NCBI RefSeq assembly: GCF_002993335.1
Contig: NZ_PVNS01000009.1
Span: forward strand, 62,001-126,000
DNA: 64,000 nucleotides
Source of the DNA: Alkalicoccus urumqiensis
Lineage (GTDB): Bacteria; Bacillota; Bacilli; Bacillales; Salisediminibacteriaceae
Direction of reading: 5' to 3'
Both the position numbers and the translations under genes were made by a program. Under the pieces are notes generated by a model. That model saw only the letters and a list, made by a program, of their open reading frames with translations, was not told the DNA's origin and searched no databases. Shown here in pieces: positions 18,614 through 26,232 of this stretch. Position 1 is the stretch's first letter. Each line of letters opens with the position of its first letter.

Positions 18614-18838
18614 TCAGTCTCCTTCCTTCTGCTGCTGCAGCCATTCTTTATCCAGAGCGAGGCCGATCTTCTGATAAAAGGCTGTTACTTTTTCACGAAG
18701 CTCTGCTTCACTGTCGAGAAGCACAATTTTTTTGCCATTCAGTAACGTAACGGTCGTATCCGGAAAAGCTTCCACCTGCTCTATATAGAGAGCATTCAGC
18801 GTAAATGGACGCTGATTGAGTCTTGTCACCTCAATCAT
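18614..18838 (-). CDS. swrD: FlbD/SwrD-family swarming protein
   Basis: The 74-aa protein begins [20 protein letters not shown] and continues [20 protein letters not shown], the FlbD family pattern. The B. subtilis member (SwrD, formerly YlzI) is needed for high motor torque and swarming. It is encoded just after flgE and before fliL, as here. A GGGGGG ribosome site precedes the ATG. No membrane segment is visible, so it should be cytoplasmic. Confidence 0.93.
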   Translation of the reverse strand: MIEVTRLNQRPFTLNALYIEQVEAFPDTTVTLLNGKKIVLLDSEAELREKVTAFYQKIGLALDKEWLQQQKEGD

Positions 18839-18865
18839 CGGGTCCCCCCTTTAATTTATGTAGGA

Positions 18866-18891
18866 CAGGAGGACGACCTTTGGACCTCCTG
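18866..18891 (-). other. Intercistronic hairpin between flgE and swrD
   Basis: CAGGAGG (18866-18872) pairs with CCTCCTG (18885-18891) across a 12-base loop. There is no T run after it on the minus strand, so it is unlikely to be a terminator. It may stabilise the flgE message or be a processing point; that is inference. Confidence 0.4.
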
Positions 18892-18923
18892 CCGTATCCC
18901 GAAAGTATAGTCAGCTGCGAGGA

Positions 18924-19844
18924 TTAACGCTTCAGCTGATTCAGTTCCTGAAGAATTTCATCCGATGTCGTGATCATCCGTGTGTTCGCCTGGAACGCAC
19001 GCTGGGCGACAATCATTTCAGCAAACTCTTCGGACAAGTCGACGTTGGACATTTCAAGCGTAGAGCCGATCAGATCCCCGCGTCCCTCTTCCCCGGCAAG
19101 ACCGTATTGTGGAAGTCCGGAGTTCGCGCTTTGTTCAAACGTATTACCGCCGACTTTATTCAGACCGCCGGGATTGGCGAAATTAGCCATCCCTACAAGA
19201 CCAAGTACATATGTCTCGCCGTTGGAGAAAACCCCGTTAATCTCTCCGGACTGTGCAACGTTAAAACTTTGGAGAGTCGCTTCCTCGTCAGCATCACCAG
19301 GGATTCCTCCAAAATCACCTGCGTCCCAGCGGCCGTCTGGATCTGCTCCTTGTAAATCATCTATACTTGCTCCGGCAGGAATGTACATCTGCCCAAAGTC
19401 ATCTCCGTCCTCGCCCGGCTGGTAGCCCATGACACTCATTCCATCACCATTCACGAGCCGGCCATTGGCATCCAGATAAAAGTTTCCTGCACGTGTAAAG
19501 CGGATCGGGCCATCGTCTGCGCCTTCCTGTACGACGAAGTAGCCGTCTCCGGAAATCGCCATATCCAGGTCTCTTCCTGTGGACTGAAGAGATCCCTGCG
19601 TATCCAGTGTATCGATCGTAGAGCGTCCGCTTCCGAGACCGATCTGCTGCGGATTCGTTCCCCCACGTCCATCTGCCTGAGCTGCTCCGGCACCCTGCAT
19701 CTGCTGACTTACTAGGTCATTAAATGTGCTTCTCCCTTTTTTAAAGCCGTGTGTATTCACATTGGAAATATTGTTACCAATAACATCAAGCTTGCTCTGG
19801 AAGTTACTCATACCACCGATACCGGAATATAAAGATCTAAGCAT
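18924..19844 (-). CDS. flgE: Flagellar hook protein FlgE
   Basis: The 306-aa protein starts MLRSLYSGIGGMSNFQSKLD with NISNVNTHGFKKGRSTFNDL, and ends with the rod/hook C-terminal motif LSEEFAEMIVAQRAFQANTR followed by MITTSDEILQELNQLK. It polymerises into the hook, after export. It follows flgD, consistent with a hook rather than a rod role. It is some 40 residues longer than B. subtilis FlgE (264 aa); the extra material is an Asp/Gly-rich stretch at about residues 145-190. A FlgG assignment is possible but less likely from context. Confidence 0.92.
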   Translation of the reverse strand: MLRSLYSGIGGMSNFQSKLDVIGNNISNVNTHGFKKGRSTFNDLVSQQMQGAGAAQADGRGGTNPQQIGLGSGRSTIDTLDTQGSLQSTGRDLDMAISGDGYFVVQEGADDGPIRFTRAGNFYLDANGRLVNGDGMSVMGYQPGEDGDDFGQMYIPAGASIDDLQGADPDGRWDAGDFGGIPGDADEEATLQSFNVAQSGEINGVFSNGETYVLGLVGMANFANPGGLNKVGGNTFEQSANSGLPQYGLAGEEGRGDLIGSTLEMSNVDLSEEFAEMIVAQRAFQANTRMITTSDEILQELNQLKR

Positions 19845-19919
19845 AATTAATTTCTCCTCTCATAATGTACAAAATCATTCGGATTTTGTACTGCGGCTTC
19901 CTCTCGGTCCAGCCGGCTG

Positions 19920-20297
19920 TTAGTTAACGATGATCGCACCGTTAATATTTGTAAAAAGCTGATCGTCTGCTTCCTGTCTGTGCATCGCGGTAATAACCGT
20001 TTTATTCTGCGCGCTGATGACAAATGCTGCTTCTGACGTTAACACGAGTGAATCTTTAACGCCTTTTTTCTCTGCTTCACTCACTTTGGATTGTATTGCT
20101 TCCCACGTTTTCTCAGGAACGTGAATGTTCCGCTCTTCCATCCGCTTTTCGGCATGCCTGCTAATTTTTAATGACTCCTCCGACTTCTCCTGGAGCAGTG
20201 TCTTAAACGAAGAATTCGTGTTCTTTGACTCTGCCTGCTGTGTCTGAGGCGGTTTTAGTGCAGGCTGAAAGTGATGCGGCTGGATTTTCATGCTCAT
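19920..20297 (-). CDS. TIGR02530-type flagellar operon protein
   Basis: The 125-aa protein has a Gln/Pro-rich N-terminus (about 1-45) and a conserved part with ISRHAEKRMEERNIHVPEKT and KGVKDSLVLTSEAAFVISAQ followed by NKTVITAMHR, which matches the family found between flgD and flgE in many Bacillota (TIGR02530). The function is not established; a chaperone-like or hook-assembly role is guessed from position. Its ATG overlaps the flgD stop (ATGA). No signal or membrane segment is present. Confidence 0.85.
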   Translation of the reverse strand: MSMKIQPHHFQPALKPPQTQQAESKNTNSSFKTLLQEKSEESLKISRHAEKRMEERNIHVPEKTWEAIQSKVSEAEKKGVKDSLVLTSEAAFVISAQNKTVITAMHRQEADDQLFTNINGAIIVN

Positions 20298-20746
20298 TCT
20301 TTGCCTTCCTGGATCAACGTCACCTTATTTACTGAGGTTCTGTCGCCGGATTCAAGTATGAGTTCAGCTTTACCATCTTTAAACGCGACAGATGTTACGA
20401 GACTTTCTTTGATTTCAGGCTCTTCGTCACTGCCTGCTTCGTACATCACCTGTCTGCCGATCAGATCGCTGTGGGAAACAAACTGATTCTGTTTTTGTTC
20501 TTCTGTGAACTTTTGTACTGTCTCATTTAAGTTCGTCATCTGTTCGAGACTGGAAAACTGGGCCATCTGTGCCACAAACTCTTTATCATCCATCGGTTCG
20601 AGTGGATCCTGATTCTGAAGCTGTGTCATCAAAAGCTTTAAAAAGGCATCGCGGTCCATATTCTGAGAGGCTCTATTATTTTTCTGCTGTTTTTGAAACT
20701 CTTCCAGGGAGAGCGTCTGGGAATTGGACGTTATTCCTTCAGGCAT
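20294..20746 (-). CDS. flgD: Hook-capping protein FlgD
   Basis: The 150-aa protein has the FlgD N-terminal signature (NMDRDAFLKLLMTQLQNQDP then LEPMDDKEFVAQMAQFSSLE) and a short C-terminal part that covers only the beginning of the beta-sandwich. FlgD caps the growing hook and directs FlgE addition. Short FlgD versions are normal in Bacillus (140 aa in B. subtilis YlxG). It sits between fliK and the TIGR02530-type gene. Confidence 0.95.
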   Translation of the reverse strand: MPEGITSNSQTLSLEEFQKQQKNNRASQNMDRDAFLKLLMTQLQNQDPLEPMDDKEFVAQMAQFSSLEQMTNLNETVQKFTEEQKQNQFVSHSDLIGRQVMYEAGSDEEPEIKESLVTSVAFKDGKAELILESGDRTSVNKVTLIQEGKE

Positions 20747-20748
20747 CG

Positions 20749-22086
20749 TTATTCTCCTTCCACTGATTCTTCTGTATTTTGTACGACAGCGTCTAGAAGT
20801 TCATCAAAAACGGTGTCTTCATCCTGTTCTTCTTCAGGCTGCTTATACTGCTGTTTTTCCTGCTGACCGCTTTCCTCTTTTGCATCTTTTAAAAGTGTGG
20901 CCTGCTGCTGGGTGATTTCTACACGGTCCACCTGAATATTCTGCTGTGTCAGTGACTGTTTTAAATTCGGAAGCTGTGAGTCAAGCATTTCCCTCGTCTG
21001 CGCTGTCGCTGTCATAATTTTTGCTGTTAATACTCCATTTGACTGCTGAACAAGAGTGATATCGATTCTGCCAAGGCTTGCAGGATGGAGCTTCAGCGTC
21101 ATTTTCTGAACGCCATTTTCAAGGGTGTGGATTTTTGCTCTGGATAACAGGTGTTCAAACTGCTTTAACAGCTGTTCTGACGAAACATTCTGCTGCGGCG
21201 GCTGTCCTGTCTGAGTCAGTATCAGCTGCTGCTGCAGAGGCAGTGCAGGCTGCATTTCCCTGATCACCGGAGCATCTGATCCAAACATCCTTGAAATTCC
21301 TTCTTTGAGTGCACTGTTATTCCCGGCTGGTGACCACGCTTTCTGCATCACCGGTTCGGCGGGCAAATTGGTTCTGTTCGGAGGTCCCCCTGTCAACTGC
21401 TGAGCGCCTCTCTGCTCCCTGCCGTTTAACGGCTCCGTTCCCTTTTCTGAAGGATGCAAAGCACGCTCTACTACCTGCAGTGTCTGAATGAGAGCTTCCG
21501 TATCAGTTCCGGATTCAGAAGTCTGTGTCTTCATGAAGTTAACCAGCTCATTTACAGCTGTCATCAGCTCTTCAAGCTGAAGCTTTACTGCTTCGTTTTC
21601 TTCTAATTCCGAAAAATCCTGATCTTCTGTGCTTGTAATCAGTGAGATGACGGATGCAGTTAAAGGAACGAGGTTCATTTCACCCTTTTCAACATCTTTC
21701 TGAAAAACTTCCACTGTGCTTATTCCTGAAGCGATGAAGTCTAAAATTTCTTCCTTCATTTCTTGTGGGAGTTCATTAATAAGCTCTTGAAGCTCGGGGT
21801 GCAGCTTTTCTTCTATTTCCAGATCAGAGGCGTCTTCGGGCAGTTCACCGTTTTCAAGATGCGCTGTCTGAGGGAGAAGTTCTTCAAGTGCCTCCAGCAG
21901 TGATGCGAGTAATTCCTCTATCTCCTCTTCCGGAAGCTCCTCTAAATTTAAAGGAAGGCTCACTGTCTGCGAAGATTCAATAAGTGCTGCAAATATGGAC
22001 TGGCTGCCATCCGTTTCTTTTTTGCCTGCAGATCTTCCTTCCATTAATGGGGCTGCCTGTGATGCCATTACCTGTGCGAGATTCAT
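20749..22086 (-). CDS. fliK: Hook-length control protein FliK
   Basis: With the start at 22086 (preceded by AAAGGAGGTGAG) the product is 445 aa. The N-terminal two thirds are acidic, Glu/Gln/Leu-rich and poorly conserved, as in other FliK molecular rulers. The C-terminal Flg_hook domain is seen as LENGVQKMTLKLHPASLGRI and DITLVQQSNGVLTAKIMTAT, then LDSQLPNLKQSLTQQNIQV. FliK measures the hook and triggers FlhB switching. It ends with a Gln/Glu-rich tail. It follows the MotE/YlxF-like gene. Confidence 0.94.
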   Translation of the reverse strand: MNLAQVMASQAAPLMEGRSAGKKETDGSQSIFAALIESSQTVSLPLNLEELPEEEIEELLASLLEALEELLPQTAHLENGELPEDASDLEIEEKLHPELQELINELPQEMKEEILDFIASGISTVEVFQKDVEKGEMNLVPLTASVISLITSTEDQDFSELEENEAVKLQLEELMTAVNELVNFMKTQTSESGTDTEALIQTLQVVERALHPSEKGTEPLNGREQRGAQQLTGGPPNRTNLPAEPVMQKAWSPAGNNSALKEGISRMFGSDAPVIREMQPALPLQQQLILTQTGQPPQQNVSSEQLLKQFEHLLSRAKIHTLENGVQKMTLKLHPASLGRIDITLVQQSNGVLTAKIMTATAQTREMLDSQLPNLKQSLTQQNIQVDRVEITQQQATLLKDAKEESGQQEKQQYKQPEEEQDEDTVFDELLDAVVQNTEESVEGE

Positions 22087-22118
22087 TTTCTCACCTCCTT
22101 TCAATATTCATTTCCCGA

Positions 22119-22676
22119 TCATTCACCGATCCGGGAGATGATCGATGCGGCCAGGTCTGCTTCAACTCTGGCAAGAATATTGGAGCGGGAATCGACGTTC
22201 ATTTCGCGGAGGTAGCGGACTGCTTCGGCCTCCTCCATTTCTTCGATGATCCCGGCTGCACGGGAAGCAGTCATCTGCTCCAGCGTTCTGACCGCTTCTT
22301 CAAACTGTGCCAGTGCTTCACTTTCTGCTTCCGCTTCTTCTGTGGATTCCGCCTGCATCTCGAACAGCTCTTCTTCTGCATCTGCAAGGGACTCTTCCAT
22401 ATCAGCGAGCTGCTGCTCGAGCCTTCTGACTTCCTGCTGCGCATTTTCCGCCTCATGTTCCAGCTGCGCGATGTATTCTTCATCTGTAATGCCGGAACCT
22501 TCCTCCTCCTGTTCTTCTGTAAAAGGAAGCGAGGCTACAGCCCGCTGGACGGTGTCCGGTATATTAAACCCTAGATAATAGAGCATAACGCCGGCAAGGA
22601 TCAGCGCAAATAACAGTGGAATCACAATAATCATAAAGAAAACTTGAAACCGGTTCTGCGTCTTTTCTTTCGCCAT
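22119..22676 (-). CDS. ylxF: MotE/YlxF-like flagellar protein with MgtE N-terminal domain
   Basis: The 185-aa protein has one N-terminal membrane helix (about residues 12-33), a long Glu-rich coiled coil (about 60-120) and a C-terminal MgtE_N-like region (VRTLEQMTASRAAGIIEEME then LAASIISRIGE). This is the MotE/YlxF layout found between fliJ and fliK. MotE in other bacteria chaperones stator or export parts; the Bacillus role is unsettled. Position and topology make it part of the basal machinery in the membrane. Confidence 0.88.
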   Translation of the reverse strand: MAKEKTQNRFQVFFMIIVIPLLFALILAGVMLYYLGFNIPDTVQRAVASLPFTEEQEEEGSGITDEEYIAQLEHEAENAQQEVRRLEQQLADMEESLADAEEELFEMQAESTEEAEAESEALAQFEEAVRTLEQMTASRAAGIIEEMEEAEAVRYLREMNVDSRSNILARVEADLAASIISRIGE

Positions 22677-22687
22677 TCTCGTACCGC

Positions 22688-23125
22688 CTACTTCCTGACA
22701 TACTGCTGAACAGAAATTTCATCCAGAAATTTTTGCTCAAGGTGTTTTTCCAGGGAGGATGCTTTCTCCTGCTCTTTCACTTTCATCCGCTCGTACTTCT
22801 TTACATCTACGGCTTTCATCTGAAGAAATCGTTCCTTATCTGTCATGTCCCGCCTGGCTTTCTGTGTTTTTACCTGCAGATCCTGGATACGTTCTTTCAG
22901 GAAATCAAGCTGCTTTTGACGCTGCTGCATCTCCATAATGGAAATCGTTCCGCCGTTCTGTGGAATCGAGCCATTCTCGAGCTCCTCTTTCTTCCGCAGA
23001 TGGTCATACAGTTCCGTGGCACACGATTCAAATGAAGCTGCTGCCTCATTATACGCAGTGGCGGCGACGTTTTTCTCACGGTCTTTTAATTCGAGCACTT
23101 TTTGAAGCGAATAACGGAATTCCAT
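22688..23125 (-). CDS. fliJ: Flagellar export protein FliJ
   Basis: The 145-aa protein is almost entirely an antiparallel coiled coil, beginning MEFRYSLQKVLELKDREKNV, typical of FliJ. It binds in the central pore of the FliI hexamer and couples the ATPase ring to FlhA. It follows fliI by four bases and precedes the MotE/YlxF-like gene, as in B. subtilis. Length fits (147 aa in B. subtilis). Confidence 0.95.
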   Translation of the reverse strand: MEFRYSLQKVLELKDREKNVAATAYNEAAASFESCATELYDHLRKKEELENGSIPQNGGTISIMEMQQRQKQLDFLKERIQDLQVKTQKARRDMTDKERFLQMKAVDVKKYERMKVKEQEKASSLEKHLEQKFLDEISVQQYVRK

Positions 23126-23129
23126 GCGA

Positions 23130-24446
23130 TTACCTGCTTTCTGTTCCGAAGGATTGAATCAGCTGATTCTGTGTTTCGCTGAAGGAAACCGTCTCACCTG
23201 CATGCTGCATAAGAAATTCGTTTACTTCCTGGCGGCGCCGCACCGCTTCATCCACCTGCGGATTGGAACCTTTTTTATAAGCGCCGATATTAATCAAATC
23301 TTCCTGCTCCTGATACACAGCGAGGAGCGAGCGCAGGTGATCTGCAGCTTTTACATGTTCAGCCGGTACGAGTTCTGTCATCAGCCTGCTCACACTCTGC
23401 AGCACATTCACTGCTGGAAAATGACCTTTGTTTGCCAGTTTTCGATCGAGCACCAGGTGGCCGTCCAATATGCCGCGGACCGTATCGGCCACTGGCTCAT
23501 TCATGTCATCACCATCCACCAGCACGGTGTAGAAAGCAGTGATCGTTCCATGTTCACTCGTCCCGCTCCGCTCGAGCAGTCTTGGCAGCATAGCAAAAAC
23601 CGATGGGGTGTACCCTTTCGTTGTCGGCGGTTCCCCGATTGCGAGTCCGACTTCCCGCTGTGCCATCGCTACCCGGGTCACGGAATCCATCATCAGGTTG
23701 ACGTTTTTACCCTGCGCACGGAAATATTCTGCCGCAGCAGTTGCCGTGTAGGCACCTTTGATGCGCATCAGCGCCGGCTGATCGGAAGTTGCAACAACGA
23801 CAACCGTATTTTTCATTCCTTCCGGGCCCAGGTCACGCTCGATAAAATCCCGCACTTCCCGTCCGCGCTCTCCAATCAGTGCGATTACGTTGATGTCCGC
23901 ATCCGACTGTTTAGAAATCGACGCCATCATTGTACTTTTGCCGACACCGCTTCCGGCAAAAATGCCTATCCGCTGTCCTTTACCTATCGTAAACAGACCA
24001 TCAACAACCTTCAGCCCTACTTGAAGCGGTTCCTGGATCCTGGGCCTTGACATCGGATTCGGCGGATCATTGTCTGTCGAAAACCATCGGCATCCGGCAA
24101 GCTCGATTCCGCCCTCAAAAGGACGTCCCAGGCTGTCCACTACGGTTCCGATCATCGACATGCCGACAGGAACTTCAAGCGGCTTATTCCAGGACTGGAC
24201 TAGGCTGCCGGGGGAAATAGCTTCCACTCTGTCATAAGGCATAAGGAGTACTTTATTTCCTTTGAAACCAACTACTTCAGCAAGAATCTCTCTGCCGCCG
24301 GCAGTGAAAATGGAGCACAGTTCGCCGACGGAGGCCGGCGGACCCTCGGACTCAATCATGAGTCCGACAGCTTCTGTTACTCTGCCATACTGCCTGTAGG
24401 GTTTAACCCTGTCCACATATGGGATAAGCGTACTAAGCTCCGCCAT
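23130..24446 (-). CDS. fliI: Flagellum-specific ATPase FliI
   Basis: The 438-aa protein has the F1-beta-like fold with Walker A GIFAGSGVGKSTMMASISKQ, ALIGERGREVRDFIERDLG and Walker B VNLMMDSVTRVAMAQREVGL. It is the hexameric ATPase that unfolds export substrates. The ATG at 24446 overlaps the end of fliH and follows AGGAGG. It lies between fliH (its inhibitor) and fliJ. Length equals the B. subtilis protein (438 aa). Confidence 0.98.
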   Translation of the reverse strand: MAELSTLIPYVDRVKPYRQYGRVTEAVGLMIESEGPPASVGELCSIFTAGGREILAEVVGFKGNKVLLMPYDRVEAISPGSLVQSWNKPLEVPVGMSMIGTVVDSLGRPFEGGIELAGCRWFSTDNDPPNPMSRPRIQEPLQVGLKVVDGLFTIGKGQRIGIFAGSGVGKSTMMASISKQSDADINVIALIGERGREVRDFIERDLGPEGMKNTVVVVATSDQPALMRIKGAYTATAAAEYFRAQGKNVNLMMDSVTRVAMAQREVGLAIGEPPTTKGYTPSVFAMLPRLLERSGTSEHGTITAFYTVLVDGDDMNEPVADTVRGILDGHLVLDRKLANKGHFPAVNVLQSVSRLMTELVPAEHVKAADHLRSLLAVYQEQEDLINIGAYKKGSNPQVDEAVRRRQEVNEFLMQHAGETVSFSETQNQLIQSFGTESR

Positions 24447-25209
24447 GACCTTCCTCCTTCAGCTGCTCGGACAGCTGCCGCTTTAGTTCAAACAGCTGGA
24501 CATCCAGTCCGGCATCCAGCCGGCCGACCGGCGTGTCCAGAACGCAGCCGTTCTCCGGAAGCGAACCGTCCGGATAGATCACAATTTCTGCCTCCATGGC
24601 TGCTGCCTGAATTTCCTCTTTCTGCTTCAGAAGCGTTTCGTACCAGTAAGGGTGTACATAGATTTTTATGTACTCCTGCTCTCTGACTTCAGCCACTGCT
24701 TTTTTAACGATAGCCGTACAGGTTTCTGCATCGGCTTCCAGTTCTTTTCCGATGATGTGACCGGCTGCCTTAACAGCAAGTTCCACCATTTGCTGCTCCG
24801 CACTGTCTATTTTATTCCAGTAATCGGATCTTGCTGACTCGACGATTCCACCTGCCTGAACCAAGTAGGCATCCACCTGGCGCTGTGCTTCTTCCACCGC
24901 ATCCTGATAGCCTTTTTCAAATCCTTCTTCTGCTGCAGTACGCCACCGTTCTTCCGCTTCCTGTTCGACAGCCTTCTGCTGTTCCAGTTTCCACTGGTCA
25001 AATGCTTCCTTTTCACGCTCAATCTGGTTTTTGACTTCCTGCAGACTGTCTTCCAGGTGCTCCAGCTCTTCTTTCTGCGGAATGGGCGCTCGTTGGGTTT
25101 CTTCCGGCGGAATCAACTGATCTCCCGGCTGCTGTTCAAAGAGTGGTTTAATCCCGATCGTACGATGGCTGTCGTTTCCAGCTGACCTGGACTTAATCAG
25201 TCTAGACAA
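24433..25209 (-). CDS. fliH: Flagellar export regulator FliH
   Basis: The protein, about 258 aa, is Glu/Gln-rich with a long coiled coil (about residues 40-120, LEHLEDSLQEVKNQIEREKE) and a C-terminal V-ATPase E-like domain (MVELAVKAAGHIIGKELEAD, PYWYETLLKQKEEI). It binds FliI as a dimer and anchors it to the C-ring. A TTG start at 25209, nine bases after GGAGGAG, is preferred over a GTG at 25227 that has no ribosome site; both lie inside the fliG end. This start choice is the weak part. Confidence 0.93.
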   Translation of the reverse strand: MSRLIKSRSAGNDSHRTIGIKPLFEQQPGDQLIPPEETQRAPIPQKEELEHLEDSLQEVKNQIEREKEAFDQWKLEQQKAVEQEAEERWRTAAEEGFEKGYQDAVEEAQRQVDAYLVQAGGIVESARSDYWNKIDSAEQQMVELAVKAAGHIIGKELEADAETCTAIVKKAVAEVREQEYIKIYVHPYWYETLLKQKEEIQAAAMEAEIVIYPDGSLPENGCVLDTPVGRLDAGLDVQLFELKRQLSEQLKEEGHGGA

Positions 25210-26215
25210 TGATATCGTCTCCTCCACCGCGTGCTATAACGATTTCACCAGCTTCTTCAAGCCGCCTGATCACACCGACAATACGTGTCTGTGCTTCTTC
25301 TACATCCCGGAGCCGGACCGGTCCCATAAACTCCATTTCTTCTTTGAATGTGTCCGACATCCGCTGGGACATATTGCTGAATACAATATCTTTCACTTCT
25401 TCGCTGGAAACTTTCAGTGCCAGCTGAAGATCAGCATTCTCGACATCCCGGATCACGCGCTGAATCGAGCGGTTATCGAGAGTAACAATGTCTTCAAAGA
25501 CGAACATGCGCTTCTTAATCTCTTCAGCAAGTTCCGGATCCTGAATTTCCAGGGCATCTAAAATCGTCCGCTCGGTACTGCGGTCTACGCTGTTCAGCAC
25601 TTCGACGACGGATTCGATACCGCCCGCTTCAGTGAAGTCCTGCGTGACTGTGGAGGACAGCTTCTTCTCCAGAATCGATTCCACTTCGTGAATAATCTCT
25701 GGAGATGTGGAGTCCATCACAGCAATTCTCTTTGCAATATCCGCCTGCATCTCCTGCGGCAGTGCAGATAAAATCTGGCCGCTCTGCTCGCTGTCGAGGT
25801 AGGAAAGAACAAGTGCGATGGTCTGCGGATGTTCATTTTGTATAAAGTTGAATATCTGCATCGAATCTGTCTTTCTCGCAAAGTCGAACGGTCTCACCTG
25901 CAGCGTGGAAGTCAGCCGGTTAATAATGGCGGAAGCTTCCTCGCCGCCAAGTGCTTTTTCCAGCACATCTTTCGCATAGCCGATACCGCCCTGTGTAATG
26001 TAATCCTGGGCAACCGCCAGCTGGTGAAACTGTTCAAGCACTTCCTCTTTCTGTTCCTGGTCCACCTTGCGGACACCGGCGATCTCCAGCGTCAGTTTTT
26101 CAATCTCTTCTTCAGAAAGGTGCTTGTACACCTGGGCTGAAACATCCGGTCCGAGTGAAATAAGGAGGATGGCCGCTTTCTGTTTTCCTGTTAATTCTTT
26201 TTTCTTTTGTACCAA
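25202..26215 (-). CDS. fliG: Flagellar motor switch protein FliG
   Basis: The 337-aa protein starts at a TTG codon eight bases after AGGAGGG and opens with LTGKQKAAILLISLGPDVSA. FliG middle and C-terminal domains are present: NEHPQTIALVLSYLDSEQSG (EHPQ motif) and the charged torque helix region LALKVSSEEVKDIVFSNMSQ. FliG joins the MS ring (FliF) to the C-ring and meets the stator. No internal ATG fits the family N-terminus, so TTG is likely real. It ends inside fliH. Confidence 0.97.
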   Translation of the reverse strand: MVQKKKELTGKQKAAILLISLGPDVSAQVYKHLSEEEIEKLTLEIAGVRKVDQEQKEEVLEQFHQLAVAQDYITQGGIGYAKDVLEKALGGEEASAIINRLTSTLQVRPFDFARKTDSMQIFNFIQNEHPQTIALVLSYLDSEQSGQILSALPQEMQADIAKRIAVMDSTSPEIIHEVESILEKKLSSTVTQDFTEAGGIESVVEVLNSVDRSTERTILDALEIQDPELAEEIKKRMFVFEDIVTLDNRSIQRVIRDVENADLQLALKVSSEEVKDIVFSNMSQRMSDTFKEEMEFMGPVRLRDVEEAQTRIVGVIRRLEEAGEIVIARGGGDDIIV

Positions 26216-26232
26216 CGGCGTGTCCCTCCTTT

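Noticed and set aside
23124-24050. Plus-strand 308-codon frame opposite fliI
   Set aside because: It is the antisense shadow of a well-conserved ATPase gene, His/Cys/Phe-rich, with no domain.
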